Origin: Cupriavidus gilardii
GTDB taxonomy: Bacteria > Pseudomonadota > Gammaproteobacteria > Burkholderiales > Burkholderiaceae
DNA length: 64,000 nt
Reading direction: 5' to 3'
Assembly (NCBI RefSeq): GCF_013314895.1
Contig: NZ_JABTYE010000002.1
Span: forward strand, 62,001-126,000
Position 1 is the first letter of the stretch. The number at the start of each line of letters is the position of its first letter. The position numbers were made by a program, and so were the translations under genes. The notes below the pieces were generated by a model. It made no database searches and had not been told where the DNA came from. It was given only the letters and a program-made list of their open reading frames with translations. This document shows positions 51,513-60,049 of the stretch, in pieces.

Positions 51513-52268
51513 GTGCAATCCCTGCTGCTTGCGATCGACAGGATCAGCACCCTGATCGGTCAGGCCGCCTCGTGGCTGATCGTCGCGTTGACGTTGATGA
51601 TCAGCTACGAGGTGTTCTCGCGTTATGTCCTGTCGACACCGCATGCCTGGGTGTTCGACGCCAGCAACATGCTGTACGGCGCGCTGTTCATGCTGGCCGG
51701 CGCCTATACGCTGGCCAAGCGCGGGCACGTGCGCGGCGACATCCTCTATGGCTTTCTGCCGCCGCGCGCGCAGGCCAGCATCGATCTGGTGCTGTACCTG
51801 GCCTTCTTCTTTCCCGGCGTGATCGCACTGGCCTGGGCCGGCATCGATTTCTTCGAGGTGTCGCTCGCGCAGAACGAGCATTCGTCGATCGCGGCCGACG
51901 GCCCGCCGATCTATCCCTTCAAGGCGGTGATTCCGGTCGCCGGCGCCCTGCTGCTGTTGCAGGGCGTGGCCGAGACGATCCGCTGCGTGATCTGCCTGAA
52001 GCGCGGCCATTGGCCGATGCGCGAGGGCGATGTCGAGGAAGTCGACGTGGACAAGCTCAAGCAGATGGTCAGCGCCGACGCGGCGGCCGGTACGGTGGCG
52101 ACGCCGGCGGTGGCCGAGGGTGGGGCAGCGCGCGCTGACCTGGACGTGGAACGGGACGTGCGGGATTCGCACGATCGCCTCGGTGCTGCCGACGAACGCG
52201 ACGAGCGCGACGAACGCACCCGTCGCGAAGACAAGCCAGCGCGCGAAACCGACGGAGCGCCGCGATGA
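51513..52268 (+). CDS. TRAP transporter small permease (DctQ family)
   Basis: 251-residue four-span membrane subunit: hydrophobic segments near 12-35, 48-68, 88-110 and 132-155, with FSRYVLSTPHAWVFDASNM between the first two. The last 90 residues are a highly charged, unusual cytosolic tail (RDERDERTRRED-type repeats), much longer than in ordinary DctQ proteins (about 160-180 residues). GTG 51513; the end overlaps dctM by 4 nt. It pairs with DctM to form the sodium-driven permease. Confidence 0.88.
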   Translation: MQSLLLAIDRISTLIGQAASWLIVALTLMISYEVFSRYVLSTPHAWVFDASNMLYGALFMLAGAYTLAKRGHVRGDILYGFLPPRAQASIDLVLYLAFFFPGVIALAWAGIDFFEVSLAQNEHSSIAADGPPIYPFKAVIPVAGALLLLQGVAETIRCVICLKRGHWPMREGDVEEVDVDKLKQMVSADAAAGTVATPAVAEGGAARADLDVERDVRDSHDRLGAADERDERDERTRREDKPARETDGAPR

Positions 52269-54214
52269 GAAAGGAACTGTGGTTCGGCGCCACGCTGATG
52301 GTGCTGATCATCGCGGCGGTGTTCATCCTGATGCCGTCGCCGTCGGAATGGACCAACGGCCATCTTGGCCTGCTGATGCTGGCGCTGATCGTCGCCGCGA
52401 TCATGCTGGGGTTTCCGACCGCGTTCACGCTGATGGGCATGGGCGTGCTGTTCGCCTGGCTCGCCTATCGCCATGCCGATCCGAACATTGCCGTGCAGCA
52501 GACGCTGGACCTGATGGTGCAGCGGACCTATGCGGTGATGACCAACGACGTGCTGATCTCGGTGCCGCTGTTCGTCTTCATGGGCTATCTGGTCGAGCGC
52601 GCCAACCTGATCGAGCGGCTGTTCCGCAGCCTGCATCTGGCGCTGGCCTGGCTGCCCGGCTCGCTGGCCGTCGCCACGGTGATCACCTGCGCGGTGTTCG
52701 CGACGGCGACCGGCATCGTCGGCGCGGTGGTCACGCTGATGGGGCTGCTGGCGCTGCCGGCGATGCTGCGCGCCGGCTATAGCGCCTCGCTGTCGGCGGG
52801 CGCAGTTACCGCGGGCGGCTGCCTGGGCATCCTGATTCCGCCGTCGGTGCTGCTGATCGTCTATGGCGCCACCGCCGGCGTGTCGGTGGTGCAGCTGTAT
52901 GCGGGCGCCTTCTTTCCCGGGCTGATGCTGACCGGCCTGTACCTGCTCTACGTGATCATCCTGGCCAAGCTGCGGCCGCGGCTCGCCCCGCCGCTGCCGA
53001 TGGCCGAGCGCGAGGTCCCGCTGCCGCCGCTGCAGCAGCGGCTGCGCGACACCATCGGCGCACGGGCCCTGCCCGCGCTGGTCACCGCGCTCAAGGGTCG
53101 CCGCAACGCCGCGATCCCGACCGGCCAGCTGATGCGCCAGTTCGGCATCGCGGTCCTGCCGGCGCTGGTGGTGGCGCTGCTGATGGGGTCGATCTATGCC
53201 GGCGTCACCGCCGCGCCGCCGGCGGCGATCGAATCGACGCTGATGGAACTGGGCGCGCACAGCGGCGACGAATCCACCGGTCTCGATACGTTGGCGCCGC
53301 CGCCCAGCGTGGAGAGCGCGCCGGCAGCGGCGGCGACACCGGCACCGCCGGCTGCCGAAGTGCCGCGGTCGGACACGGCTCCCGGGGCCGCTCCGACGCC
53401 CGGCGCGGTCGCGCCAAGCCCGCCCGGCGCCGACACGATCAATCCGCCGGCGACCGCGCCACAGGCGCCAAACTGGTTCTGGATCTCGCTGGCCCTGGTC
53501 TGCGTGGCGATGGCCTATTTCTACTGGCGCTTCGACTTCGCGCGGATGGAGATCTTCAAGCAGCTGCTGTCGTCGTTCTTCCCGCTGGCGGTGCTGATCC
53601 TCGCCGTGCTCGGCTCGATCGTGTTCGGCCTGGCCACGCCGACCGAGGCCGCGGCGGTCGGCGCGCTCGGCGGCACGCTGCTGGCGGCCGCCTACGGCCA
53701 GCTCAACTATGGCGTGGTCAAGGAGTCGGTGTTCCTGACCGCCAAGACCAGCGCGATGGTCTGCTGGCTTTTCGTCGGCTCGTCGATCTTCTCGGCCGCG
53801 TTCGCGCTGCTGGGCGGCCAGGCGCTGGTCGAGCAGTGGGTGATGTCGATGGACCTGACGCCGCTGCAGTTCATGATCCTGGCCCAGGTGATCATCTTCC
53901 TGCTGGGCTGGCCGCTCGAATGGACCGAGATCATCATCATCTTCATGCCGATCTTCGTGCCGCTGCTGGACAACTTCGGCATCGATCCGCTGTTCTTCGG
54001 CCTGCTGGTGGCGCTGAATCTGCAGACCGCCTTCCTGTCGCCGCCCGTTGCGATGGCTGCCTTCTATCTGAAGGGCGTGGCGCCGCCGCATGTCACGCTG
54101 AACCAGATCTTCGGCGGCATGCTGCCGTTCATGGCGATCCAGGTAGTGGCGCTGGTGCTGCTGTACACGTTTCCGGCCATCGGGCTGTGGCTGCCGAGGG
54201 TCTTGTATCAGTAA
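52265..54214 (+). CDS. TRAP transporter large permease (DctM family), with internal insertion
   Basis: 649 residues against about 430 in standard DctM. N-terminal part (about 1-250) and C-terminal part (about 440-640) are typical; TGIVGAVVTLMGLLALPAML and SAGAVTAGGCLGILIPPSVL are hallmarks. Between them lies about 200 extra residues: a segment LPALVVALLMGSIYAGVTAA that looks like a second, decayed copy of the later FGLATPTEAAAVGALGG transmembrane motif, then a Pro/Ala-rich disordered loop (about 340-400) and another hydrophobic span (PNWFWISLALVCVAMAYFYW). The ATG overlaps dctQ. Probably functional as the main transport channel. Confidence 0.88.
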   Translation: MRKELWFGATLMVLIIAAVFILMPSPSEWTNGHLGLLMLALIVAAIMLGFPTAFTLMGMGVLFAWLAYRHADPNIAVQQTLDLMVQRTYAVMTNDVLISVPLFVFMGYLVERANLIERLFRSLHLALAWLPGSLAVATVITCAVFATATGIVGAVVTLMGLLALPAMLRAGYSASLSAGAVTAGGCLGILIPPSVLLIVYGATAGVSVVQLYAGAFFPGLMLTGLYLLYVIILAKLRPRLAPPLPMAEREVPLPPLQQRLRDTIGARALPALVTALKGRRNAAIPTGQLMRQFGIAVLPALVVALLMGSIYAGVTAAPPAAIESTLMELGAHSGDESTGLDTLAPPPSVESAPAAAATPAPPAAEVPRSDTAPGAAPTPGAVAPSPPGADTINPPATAPQAPNWFWISLALVCVAMAYFYWRFDFARMEIFKQLLSSFFPLAVLILAVLGSIVFGLATPTEAAAVGALGGTLLAAAYGQLNYGVVKESVFLTAKTSAMVCWLFVGSSIFSAAFALLGGQALVEQWVMSMDLTPLQFMILAQVIIFLLGWPLEWTEIIIIFMPIFVPLLDNFGIDPLFFGLLVALNLQTAFLSPPVAMAAFYLKGVAPPHVTLNQIFGGMLPFMAIQVVALVLLYTFPAIGLWLPRVLYQ

Positions 54215-54248
54215 GCCACTAGCCAGCCACGACGGGGGTATCATGGCC

Positions 54249-54293
54249 GGGTCGTCCGACCCGCCGTCTGCAGGGGCACTCCGGTGCCCCTGC
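54249..54293. terminator. two adjacent hairpins after dctM
   Basis: GGGTCG-TC-CGACCC (54249-54262) and GCAGGGGCAC-TCCG-GTGCCCCTGC (54270-54293), the latter a perfect 10-bp stem with a tetraloop, 35-79 bp past the dctM stop. T-poor downstream, so either a weak terminator or an mRNA-stabilising 3' structure. Confidence 0.6.
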
Positions 54294-54308
54294 TGCTTTC
54301 TGGCGATG

Positions 54309-54353
54309 GTTCGCCGGTGCGTCGCCGGTTCGTCGCCGGTTCGTCGCTGTTCC
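54309..54353. repeat. 11-bp degenerate tandem repeat CGTCGCCGGTT
   Basis: About four copies of an 11-bp unit just downstream of the dctM hairpins, in the 5' flank of the aldo/keto reductase gene. Confidence 0.75.
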
Positions 54354-54399
54354 GTGTTTCCTTCCCCGTTCAGTTCGACCCGATCTCCAAGGAATCGCC

Positions 54400-55434
54400 A
54401 TGTCCGAATTCAAGATGGAATACCGCCGCCTGGGCCGCAGCAATCTGCAGGTATCCGCGCTTTGCCTGGGCACCATGATGTTCGCCGATCAGACCGACGA
54501 GGCCGAGGCCGGCCGCATCGTCGCCAGCGCGCGCGACCATGGCGTCAATTTCATCGACACCGCGGACGTCTACAGCAAGGGCGGCTCCGAGCAGATGGTG
54601 GGCCGGCTGATCGAGGCCGATCGGCAGGAATGGATCCTCGCCACCAAGCTGGGCAATGCGATGGCATCGAAACCGAACCGATCGCATTACTCCCGCGTCT
54701 GGATGCTGCGCGAGGTCGAGGACAGCCTGCGCCGGCTGGCGACCGACTATATCGACATCCTGTACCTGCACCGCGACTACGCCGACGAAAACCTCGAGGA
54801 GGCGGTGCGCGCGATGGGCGATCTGGTGCGCGACGGCAAGATCCGCTACTGGGCGGTATCGAACTTCCGTGGCTGGCGCATTGCCGAGATCGCGCGGCTG
54901 TGCGACCAGCTCGGCGTGCCGCGTCCGGTCGCCTGCCAGCCCTACTACAACCTGCTGAACCGGATGCCCGAGGTCGAAATCCTGCCGGCCTGCGAATACT
55001 ACGGACTTGGCGTGGTGCCCTACAGCCCGGTCGCGCGCGGCGTGCTGACCGGCAAGTACCTGCCGGGACAGCCGCCCGAGGCCGGCACCCGCGCGGGACG
55101 CGCCGACCGCCGCATGATGCAGACCGAGTTCCGCGAGGAGTCGCTGGTCATCGCCCAACAGCTGAAGGCCCACGCCGAAGGCCGCGGCCTGACCGCCGGC
55201 CAGTTCGCTACCGCGTGGGTGCTGGCCAACCCGCTGATCAGCTCCGTGATCGCGGGCCCGCGCACGCTGGCGCAGTTCGAGGATTATTTCGGCGCGATCG
55301 GTGCGACGCTGTCGCCCGAGGAGGAGGCGATGGTGGACGCGCTGGTGGCACCGGGACACCCGTCCACGCCCGGCTACACCGATCCGAGCTATCCGTTCAC
55401 GGGCCGGCCGGTGAAGGTGGCCGCAGCAGGCTGA
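54400..55434 (+). CDS. aldo/keto reductase
   Basis: 344-residue NADPH-dependent oxidoreductase of the AKR superfamily (TIM barrel). Catalytic tetrad visible: Asp53 and Tyr58 in FIDTADVY, Lys83 in LATKLGN, His124 in YLHRDY. The C-terminal cofactor region SSVIAGPRTLAQFEDYF is typical of the AKR11/12-like group. Reduces aldehydes or ketones; substrate unknown. ATG 54400 with AAGGAA upstream. It follows the TRAP operon but after hairpins, so probably its own unit; a strong terminator follows it. Confidence 0.9.
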   Translation: MSEFKMEYRRLGRSNLQVSALCLGTMMFADQTDEAEAGRIVASARDHGVNFIDTADVYSKGGSEQMVGRLIEADRQEWILATKLGNAMASKPNRSHYSRVWMLREVEDSLRRLATDYIDILYLHRDYADENLEEAVRAMGDLVRDGKIRYWAVSNFRGWRIAEIARLCDQLGVPRPVACQPYYNLLNRMPEVEILPACEYYGLGVVPYSPVARGVLTGKYLPGQPPEAGTRAGRADRRMMQTEFREESLVIAQQLKAHAEGRGLTAGQFATAWVLANPLISSVIAGPRTLAQFEDYFGAIGATLSPEEEAMVDALVAPGHPSTPGYTDPSYPFTGRPVKVAAAG

Positions 55435-55442
55435 TGGGGGCC

Positions 55443-55471
55443 GGGACGCGGACTCGCCGCGTCCCTTTTTT
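55443..55471 (+). terminator. Rho-independent terminator of the aldo/keto reductase gene
   Basis: Perfect 9-bp stem GGGACGCGG/CCGCGTCCC with a 5-nt loop followed at once by six T residues, starting 9 bp after the stop codon. The clearest intrinsic terminator in the window. Confidence 0.92.
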
Positions 55472-55500
55472 CGTCAGACCAGGCTGGCGTTAGTCGCGCC

Positions 55501-56280
55501 TCACCACCCGCGCCCCATGTCCCGAATCGAGCGCGACAGCCCCAGCGACTCGACGCCGGCCAACGCCGCCAGGCCGACATCTTCCCGGGGGCCGTTCGGC
55601 TCATCGTGGCCGAACTCGGTCAGACAACGGGATATATGCACGACGCCCTTCTGCACGCGGGGTTCCATCCCTTGCGAACGAACCAGAGCGGCAAGACCGG
55701 CGGCCGGTTCGATGCGAACCGCAGGCTTGCGGGCGGCCACTTCCACGGCATGAGGGGCGCCGGCGCAGCGTGATTGGCCGTCGACGTGCAGCGGCGTGGC
55801 GACGTATCGGTCGAGCCGGTCGGTGTCTGTGATTCGGGACGCTTGCGGACCGCGGGGCCGGGTGGGCCTGGCCTGCGGATCCGGCCAATTCCGTCGATTG
55901 CGCGGCCGCAGCGCCTCGCCGTCATCGTGCGATCCGGTTGGCACGGGCCGCAGGCCATGGCGAGGGGTCGACGACACGGTTGCACTGAGACGGACGGTAT
56001 CCGCGGTGGTCTGCCTGACCTGCCGGACGACATCCGCCTGGTCCGCCAGCCAATCGCCCAGGTATTCCGCGCGGCTCTGCCAGCCGCGGTAGATGTTGAC
56101 GACGGTCGGCCCCTGACCACCCTCGGCGGTCGACGGTGCGTTGATATCGGCGTGGACGAACGCGATCGATACCTCGTCGTTCTGCTGATCGGCGGGCGGC
56201 TGGCGCCCGCTGGCCGGCGCGGCGGACAGGTACAGCGGCTGCGGCGTGCCGAGGAGCCGCGATTTCAATGTGGTCAACAT
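55501..56280 (-). CDS. orphan hypothetical protein (259 aa)
   Basis: Not recognised. 259 residues with no signal peptide or membrane span. The N-terminal half has an ordered-looking segment (NDEVSIAFVHADI and VVNIYRGWQSRAEYLGDWLA, then DVVRQVRQTTADTVRLSA); the middle is Pro/Arg-rich and likely disordered (about 150-185); the last 75 residues look folded (VVHISRCLTEFGHDE, LAALAGVESLGLS). The start is ATG 56280 with AAGGGA upstream; longer open frame to 56430 lacks a better start. Codon use looks less biased to G/C at third positions than in its neighbours, hinting at acquisition. It could be a secreted effector; nothing proves it. Confidence 0.55.
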   Translation of the reverse strand: MLTTLKSRLLGTPQPLYLSAAPASGRQPPADQQNDEVSIAFVHADINAPSTAEGGQGPTVVNIYRGWQSRAEYLGDWLADQADVVRQVRQTTADTVRLSATVSSTPRHGLRPVPTGSHDDGEALRPRNRRNWPDPQARPTRPRGPQASRITDTDRLDRYVATPLHVDGQSRCAGAPHAVEVAARKPAVRIEPAAGLAALVRSQGMEPRVQKGVVHISRCLTEFGHDEPNGPREDVGLAALAGVESLGLSRSIRDMGRGW

Positions 56281-56454
56281 GCTGGGTCCCTTGTCGAGTG
56301 AAAGGCAGGCGCCATCTTTGCCGGCATCTCGGACGCGGACTACTGAAAACGTGCGGGGAATGTACGTGCAGCGATGTGTTGCCGCATCGGTATGCGAGTG
56401 TGAAGCGAGGCGTGGCGCGTGCAGCCTCAACCAGCCCTGCCACCCCGACCAGGC

Positions 56455-57117
56455 CTACAGCCCCTTCTCCACCATCGCCAGCACGCGCTCGCCCAGCGCG
56501 GTCCGCTGCGCTTCGTCGGCATGACGCAGCGGGCCGTCGATGATCAGCAGCGCCAGCCCATGCACCGCCGACCAGGCCAGATACTCGGCCCCCGGGCGTC
56601 GTTCGGCGGGCAGCACGCCGGCATCCACCAGCCCGTCCAGCGCGGCGCCGAGCAGTTGGAAGGGATTCAGGCCGCTTGGCCCGGCCTTGGCCGGATCGCT
56701 GTCGTTTTCCACCTGGTTCGGCGTGGCGAACGCGGTGCGGAACAATCCCGTCTGCGTCTGCGCGAACTTCAGATAGCCCGCGCCGATGGCGCGCAGGTCG
56801 GCGCGGGCCTTCGCCGCCGGATCGCTGCCGTCGACCTGCGCGGCCGCAACGGCCAGTTCGGCTTCCATCGCCACCGCCAGCGCGGCCAGCGCGGCCGCGC
56901 GCACCGCCTCGAACAGCGCCTGCCGGTTGGCGAAATGCCGATAGGCGGCATTGGGGACCACGCCGGCGCGGCGCGTCGCCTCGCGCAGCACGACGGCATC
57001 GGGGCCGCCATCGCTCGCCAGCGCGATGCCGGCGTCAATCAGCGCACGACGCAGATCGCCATGGCGATAGGTCGTGCGCGCTGGCGGCTCGGCGGCGAAC
57101 TTCAGCGCGGTAACCAT
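56455..57117 (-). CDS. TetR family regulator of the adjacent DHA2 exporter
   Basis: 220-residue TetR-type regulator: HTH at about 18-60 (YRHGDLRRALIDAG, then LREATRRAGVVPNAAYRHF), with a TetR_C-like effector domain behind it. The start ATG shares its A with the TGA of the exporter gene (TGATG), so it is translated by coupling as the second gene of the exporter transcript. A palindrome at 58804-58816 upstream of the exporter is a candidate operator. An exporter-regulator operon of this type normally responds to the exported compound. Confidence 0.9.
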   Translation of the reverse strand: MVTALKFAAEPPARTTYRHGDLRRALIDAGIALASDGGPDAVVLREATRRAGVVPNAAYRHFANRQALFEAVRAAALAALAVAMEAELAVAAAQVDGSDPAAKARADLRAIGAGYLKFAQTQTGLFRTAFATPNQVENDSDPAKAGPSGLNPFQLLGAALDGLVDAGVLPAERRPGAEYLAWSAVHGLALLIIDGPLRHADEAQRTALGERVLAMVEKGL

Positions 57118-58640
57118 CAGGCTGCATGGCCGCCGTGGGGGGCGGCCATGCCCGAGTCGGCGGCGCTGTGACCGGCGCTGTGACCGGCGCTGTCGGCAGC
57201 AACCTCGGCCCCTTCGGGGGTCACCGAAACCGGCGCAGTGCGCGTGCGCAGCAGCATGCCGCCCAGCACCGCGGCCACGAGCGCGAACACGGCCCCGACC
57301 AGGAACGCGACGTGGTAGCCGGCATTCAATGCCTCGGCGGGCGCGCTGCCCGCCGCGGCCATGCCGGCGCTGCGGCCTGCGGCCAGGCTGGCCAGCACCG
57401 CGAGACCGAGCGCGCCGCCCATCATGAACGAGGTGTTGACCACGCCCGACGCCAGCCCCGAATCGCTGGGCTTGACGTCGCTCATCGCCGCCAGCAGCAC
57501 CGGATTGAAGGCGATGCCGGCGCCCAGCCCGAGCAGCAGCATGCCCGGCAGCACGTCGACGGCGAAGCTGCCGCCGACGGGCGCGCGCGCGAACAGCAGC
57601 AGCCCGAGCGCCGCCAGCAGCAGCCCCACGGCCAGCGGCACGCGCACGCCATAGCGCATCACCAGCCGCGCCGACAGGCCGAGCGAGAACGCGGCCATGA
57701 TCAGATTGGCGGGCAGGAACGCCAGCCCGACCTGCATCGGGCTGTAGCCCAGCACCAGTTGCAGATACAGCGCCGAGATGAAGAACCAGGCGAACATCGC
57801 CGCGGCCCACAGCACGCCCACCACATTCGAGACCGCGACATTGCGTAGCCGGAACAGGCCCAGCGGCATCAGCGGATGCGCGACGCGCGATTCGATCAGC
57901 AGGAACACCAGCAGCAGCGCCACCGCGATGCCGAGCATCGACACGGTCTGCGTCGCCAGCCAGCCGACCTCGTTGCCATTGACCACCGCGTAGACCGCCA
58001 GCATCAGCGAGACCGTGATCGTCACCGCGCCGCCGACGTCGAGCCGCTGTCCGTTCGCCGAACCCGGCAGGTTCGGAATCAACGCCAGGCACAGCGCGTA
58101 GACCGCGACGCCGATCGGCAGGTTGACCAGGAAGATCCAGTGCCAGCTCAAGGCGCTGGTCAGCAGGCCGCCGAGCAGCACGCCGATGCTGCCGCCGCCG
58201 GCGCAGACGAAGCCATAGACGCCCATCGCCTTGGCGCGGTCGGCGGGCGTCGAGAACAGGTCCATGATCAGCGACAGCGCCACCGCGGACACCACCGCCC
58301 CGCCGACGCCCTGCACCGCGCGCGCGCCGACCAGCAGGCCCTGCGACTGCGCCACGCCGCAGGCCAGCGAAGCGAGTGTGAACAGCGTGATGCCGAGCAG
58401 GAACAGTCGGCGGTGGCCGAACAGGTCGCCGAGCCGCCCGCCCAGCAGCAGGAAGCCGCCGAAGGTCAGCATATAGGCGTTGACGACCCAGACCAGCGCG
58501 GTCTCGGTGAAGCCGAGTTCGTTACGGATCGACGGCAGGGCGACGTTCACGATGGTCGTGTCGAGCACGATCATCAGTTCGCCCAGACATAGCACCATCA
58601 GCGCCAGCCAGCGCTTGCGGTCATCGAGTGTGTGCTGCAT
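57117..58640 (-). CDS. MFS exporter of the DHA2 (EmrB/QacA) family
   Basis: 507-residue proton-driven exporter with 14 predicted spans. DTTIVNVALPSI near 30-41 (D1 motif of DHA2 members), GGRLGDLFGHRRLF near 70 (motif A) and GVLLGGLLTSALSWHWIFLVNLP near 145 (motif C region) are diagnostic. The C-terminal tail includes SAGHSAGHSAADSG, encoded by a 12-bp repeat (57161-57193), and a Gly/His end. The start is ATG 58640; the open frame continues 69 codons upstream through an 11-bp repeat leader that reads NRTQ-type repeats and is not credible protein. Co-transcribed with the TetR gene. Confidence 0.9.
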   Translation of the reverse strand: MQHTLDDRKRWLALMVLCLGELMIVLDTTIVNVALPSIRNELGFTETALVWVVNAYMLTFGGFLLLGGRLGDLFGHRRLFLLGITLFTLASLACGVAQSQGLLVGARAVQGVGGAVVSAVALSLIMDLFSTPADRAKAMGVYGFVCAGGGSIGVLLGGLLTSALSWHWIFLVNLPIGVAVYALCLALIPNLPGSANGQRLDVGGAVTITVSLMLAVYAVVNGNEVGWLATQTVSMLGIAVALLLVFLLIESRVAHPLMPLGLFRLRNVAVSNVVGVLWAAAMFAWFFISALYLQLVLGYSPMQVGLAFLPANLIMAAFSLGLSARLVMRYGVRVPLAVGLLLAALGLLLFARAPVGGSFAVDVLPGMLLLGLGAGIAFNPVLLAAMSDVKPSDSGLASGVVNTSFMMGGALGLAVLASLAAGRSAGMAAAGSAPAEALNAGYHVAFLVGAVFALVAAVLGGMLLRTRTAPVSVTPEGAEVAADSAGHSAGHSAADSGMAAPHGGHAA

Positions 58641-58669
58641 GGCGTGTCCTTTTGCGGTTCCTGGTTTTT

Positions 58670-58735
58670 GTTTGCGTTCTGTTTGCGTTCTGTTTGCGTT
58701 CTGTTTGTGTTCTGCTTGTGTTCTGTTCGTGTCTC
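58670..58735. repeat. 11-bp tandem repeat GTTTGCGTTCT in an exporter leader
   Basis: Units at 58670, 58681, 58692, 58703 and 58714 and a decayed sixth. It lies 30-95 bp upstream of the exporter start; as RNA (minus strand) it is an unstructured A/C-rich leader, AGAACGCAAAC repeated. Confidence 0.92.
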
Positions 58736-58803
58736 TACTCGGGGAGCGTTGACTCGCCCGTTTTTCGCACTTGTGTACAGCGTTCACAACGTTAGCACAA
58801 AAA

Positions 58804-58816
58804 TGGACAATGTCCA
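58804..58816. promoter_or_regulatory. TGGACA-A-TGTCCA palindrome upstream of the exporter
   Basis: Perfect 6-bp arms around one central base, in the AT-richer 250-bp gap between the DHA2 exporter start (58640) and the LysR stop (58891). Candidate site for the TetR regulator encoded downstream of the exporter. Confidence 0.5.
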
Positions 58817-58890
58817 CTTCCATCCAGGCATGTCGCTTTTTCGGCATACGAAGGACAACGGCGCGGCAATGCTCCCGAGCGCCGTAGCGC

Positions 58891-59883
58891 TCAACGCGCG
58901 CGAGTGGCCACCTTGCGCCGGCGATTGCCGTCCTGCCCCTGCGCGCGCAGCACCGTCATCTCGGCCAGATAGTCGAGCAGGCGCTTGACCGCCGCCGAAC
59001 GCGGCCGCTTGTCGCGCACGATCAGTTGCGCGTCGGCGGCTTCGAGCACCGCGTTGCGCACCGGCAGCGCGACCAGCTGGTCGCCCAGTTCGCGCGCCAC
59101 CGCCAATGCGGGCAGGAAGGTCACCCCCAGGCCGGTGCTCGCGTAGTGCTTCAGCGCCGCGATTGAGTTGGTGGTCAGCGCCGCCGTGAAGCGGACCTTC
59201 TCGGTCAGCTCGACCAGCTGGATCAGCTGGCGCAGGCCGAAGCCTGGCGTCATCAGGCCGACCGGATACGGCAGGATGTCGGCGACGGTCAGCGCCTTGC
59301 CGCGCCGCGCGAGCGGATGGTCGGGACGCGCGATCACGCAGACGGGCTGGCGCCGCGCCGTCAGTACGCGCAGCGTCGGCTCCGGCGGCGGCGCGTAGGC
59401 CAGACCCACGTGGGCGCGGTCTTCCGCCACGGCCCGCACCACCTCGTTGACGTTCATCAGCTCGAGCGTGACGTTGATCTTCGGATAGCGCTGGCAGAAC
59501 TCGTTGAGCACCGCGTGGATCAGCTCGTCGATGAAACCCTCGCCGGCGACGATGTGGATCTGCCCGCGCTGCAGCCCATTCAACTCCTGCAGCCGCGCCA
59601 GCAAGGTCTCCTCGCCGGCGAGCCGTTCGCGGTAGTGATCGAGCACCAGCTGGGCTGCCTCGGTCGGCATCACGCCGCGGCCGCGGCGCTCGAGCAGCGT
59701 CGCGCCGAGCTCGCCTTCGAGCTGCTGGATCTGCCGGCTGATCACCGACGGCTCGACGTCGAGCTTGTCGGCGGCGGCGCGGATCGAGCCGGCCGCGACC
59801 GCGGCGTAGAAATAGCGCAGCCGGCGTTCGCTAAGTCCGGCCGGCAAGACGCCGTCGCGGTTCGGATCGGGGGACAGGGGCAC
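58891..59883 (-). CDS. LysR family transcriptional regulator
   Basis: 330-residue LysR-type regulator with an N-terminal extension of about 17 residues before the HTH (LSERRLRYFYAAVAAGSIRA and VEPSVISRQIQQLEGEL near 18-60). Effector domain from about 105 to 310; the C-terminal 20 residues are Arg/Lys-rich. It diverges from the MFS/M81-peptidase unit (60149-63137), its most likely target. Start GTG 59883 is uncertain: an internal start around residue 15 is possible. Confidence 0.88.
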   Translation of the reverse strand: MPLSPDPNRDGVLPAGLSERRLRYFYAAVAAGSIRAAADKLDVEPSVISRQIQQLEGELGATLLERRGRGVMPTEAAQLVLDHYRERLAGEETLLARLQELNGLQRGQIHIVAGEGFIDELIHAVLNEFCQRYPKINVTLELMNVNEVVRAVAEDRAHVGLAYAPPPEPTLRVLTARRQPVCVIARPDHPLARRGKALTVADILPYPVGLMTPGFGLRQLIQLVELTEKVRFTAALTTNSIAALKHYASTGLGVTFLPALAVARELGDQLVALPVRNAVLEAADAQLIVRDKRPRSAAVKRLLDYLAEMTVLRAQGQDGNRRRKVATRAR

Positions 59884-60049
59884 GGCGTTTCCTTGCAGGT
59901 GGCTGGCATGCCGGGCCGCCTGGCGCGCCCCAGCGTTGACCAGAAAGCAACGGAATCGTACAGCGATGGCTATTGTTCCTCAACGGCCGCGTTGGCAACA
60001 ATGCGCGAAGGCCGGCGCTTCCCATACCGACAGCGCCGGCCGCAACGGG

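Noticed and set aside
51911-54244. 777-codon open frame on the minus strand
   Set aside because: Antisense of dctQ-dctM, same compositional signature; the sense genes have clear families.
58641-58847. 69-codon N-terminal extension of the DHA2 exporter
   Set aside because: Translates the 11-bp leader repeats into Asn/Arg/Thr/Gln repeats; the conserved protein starts at the ATG at 58640.
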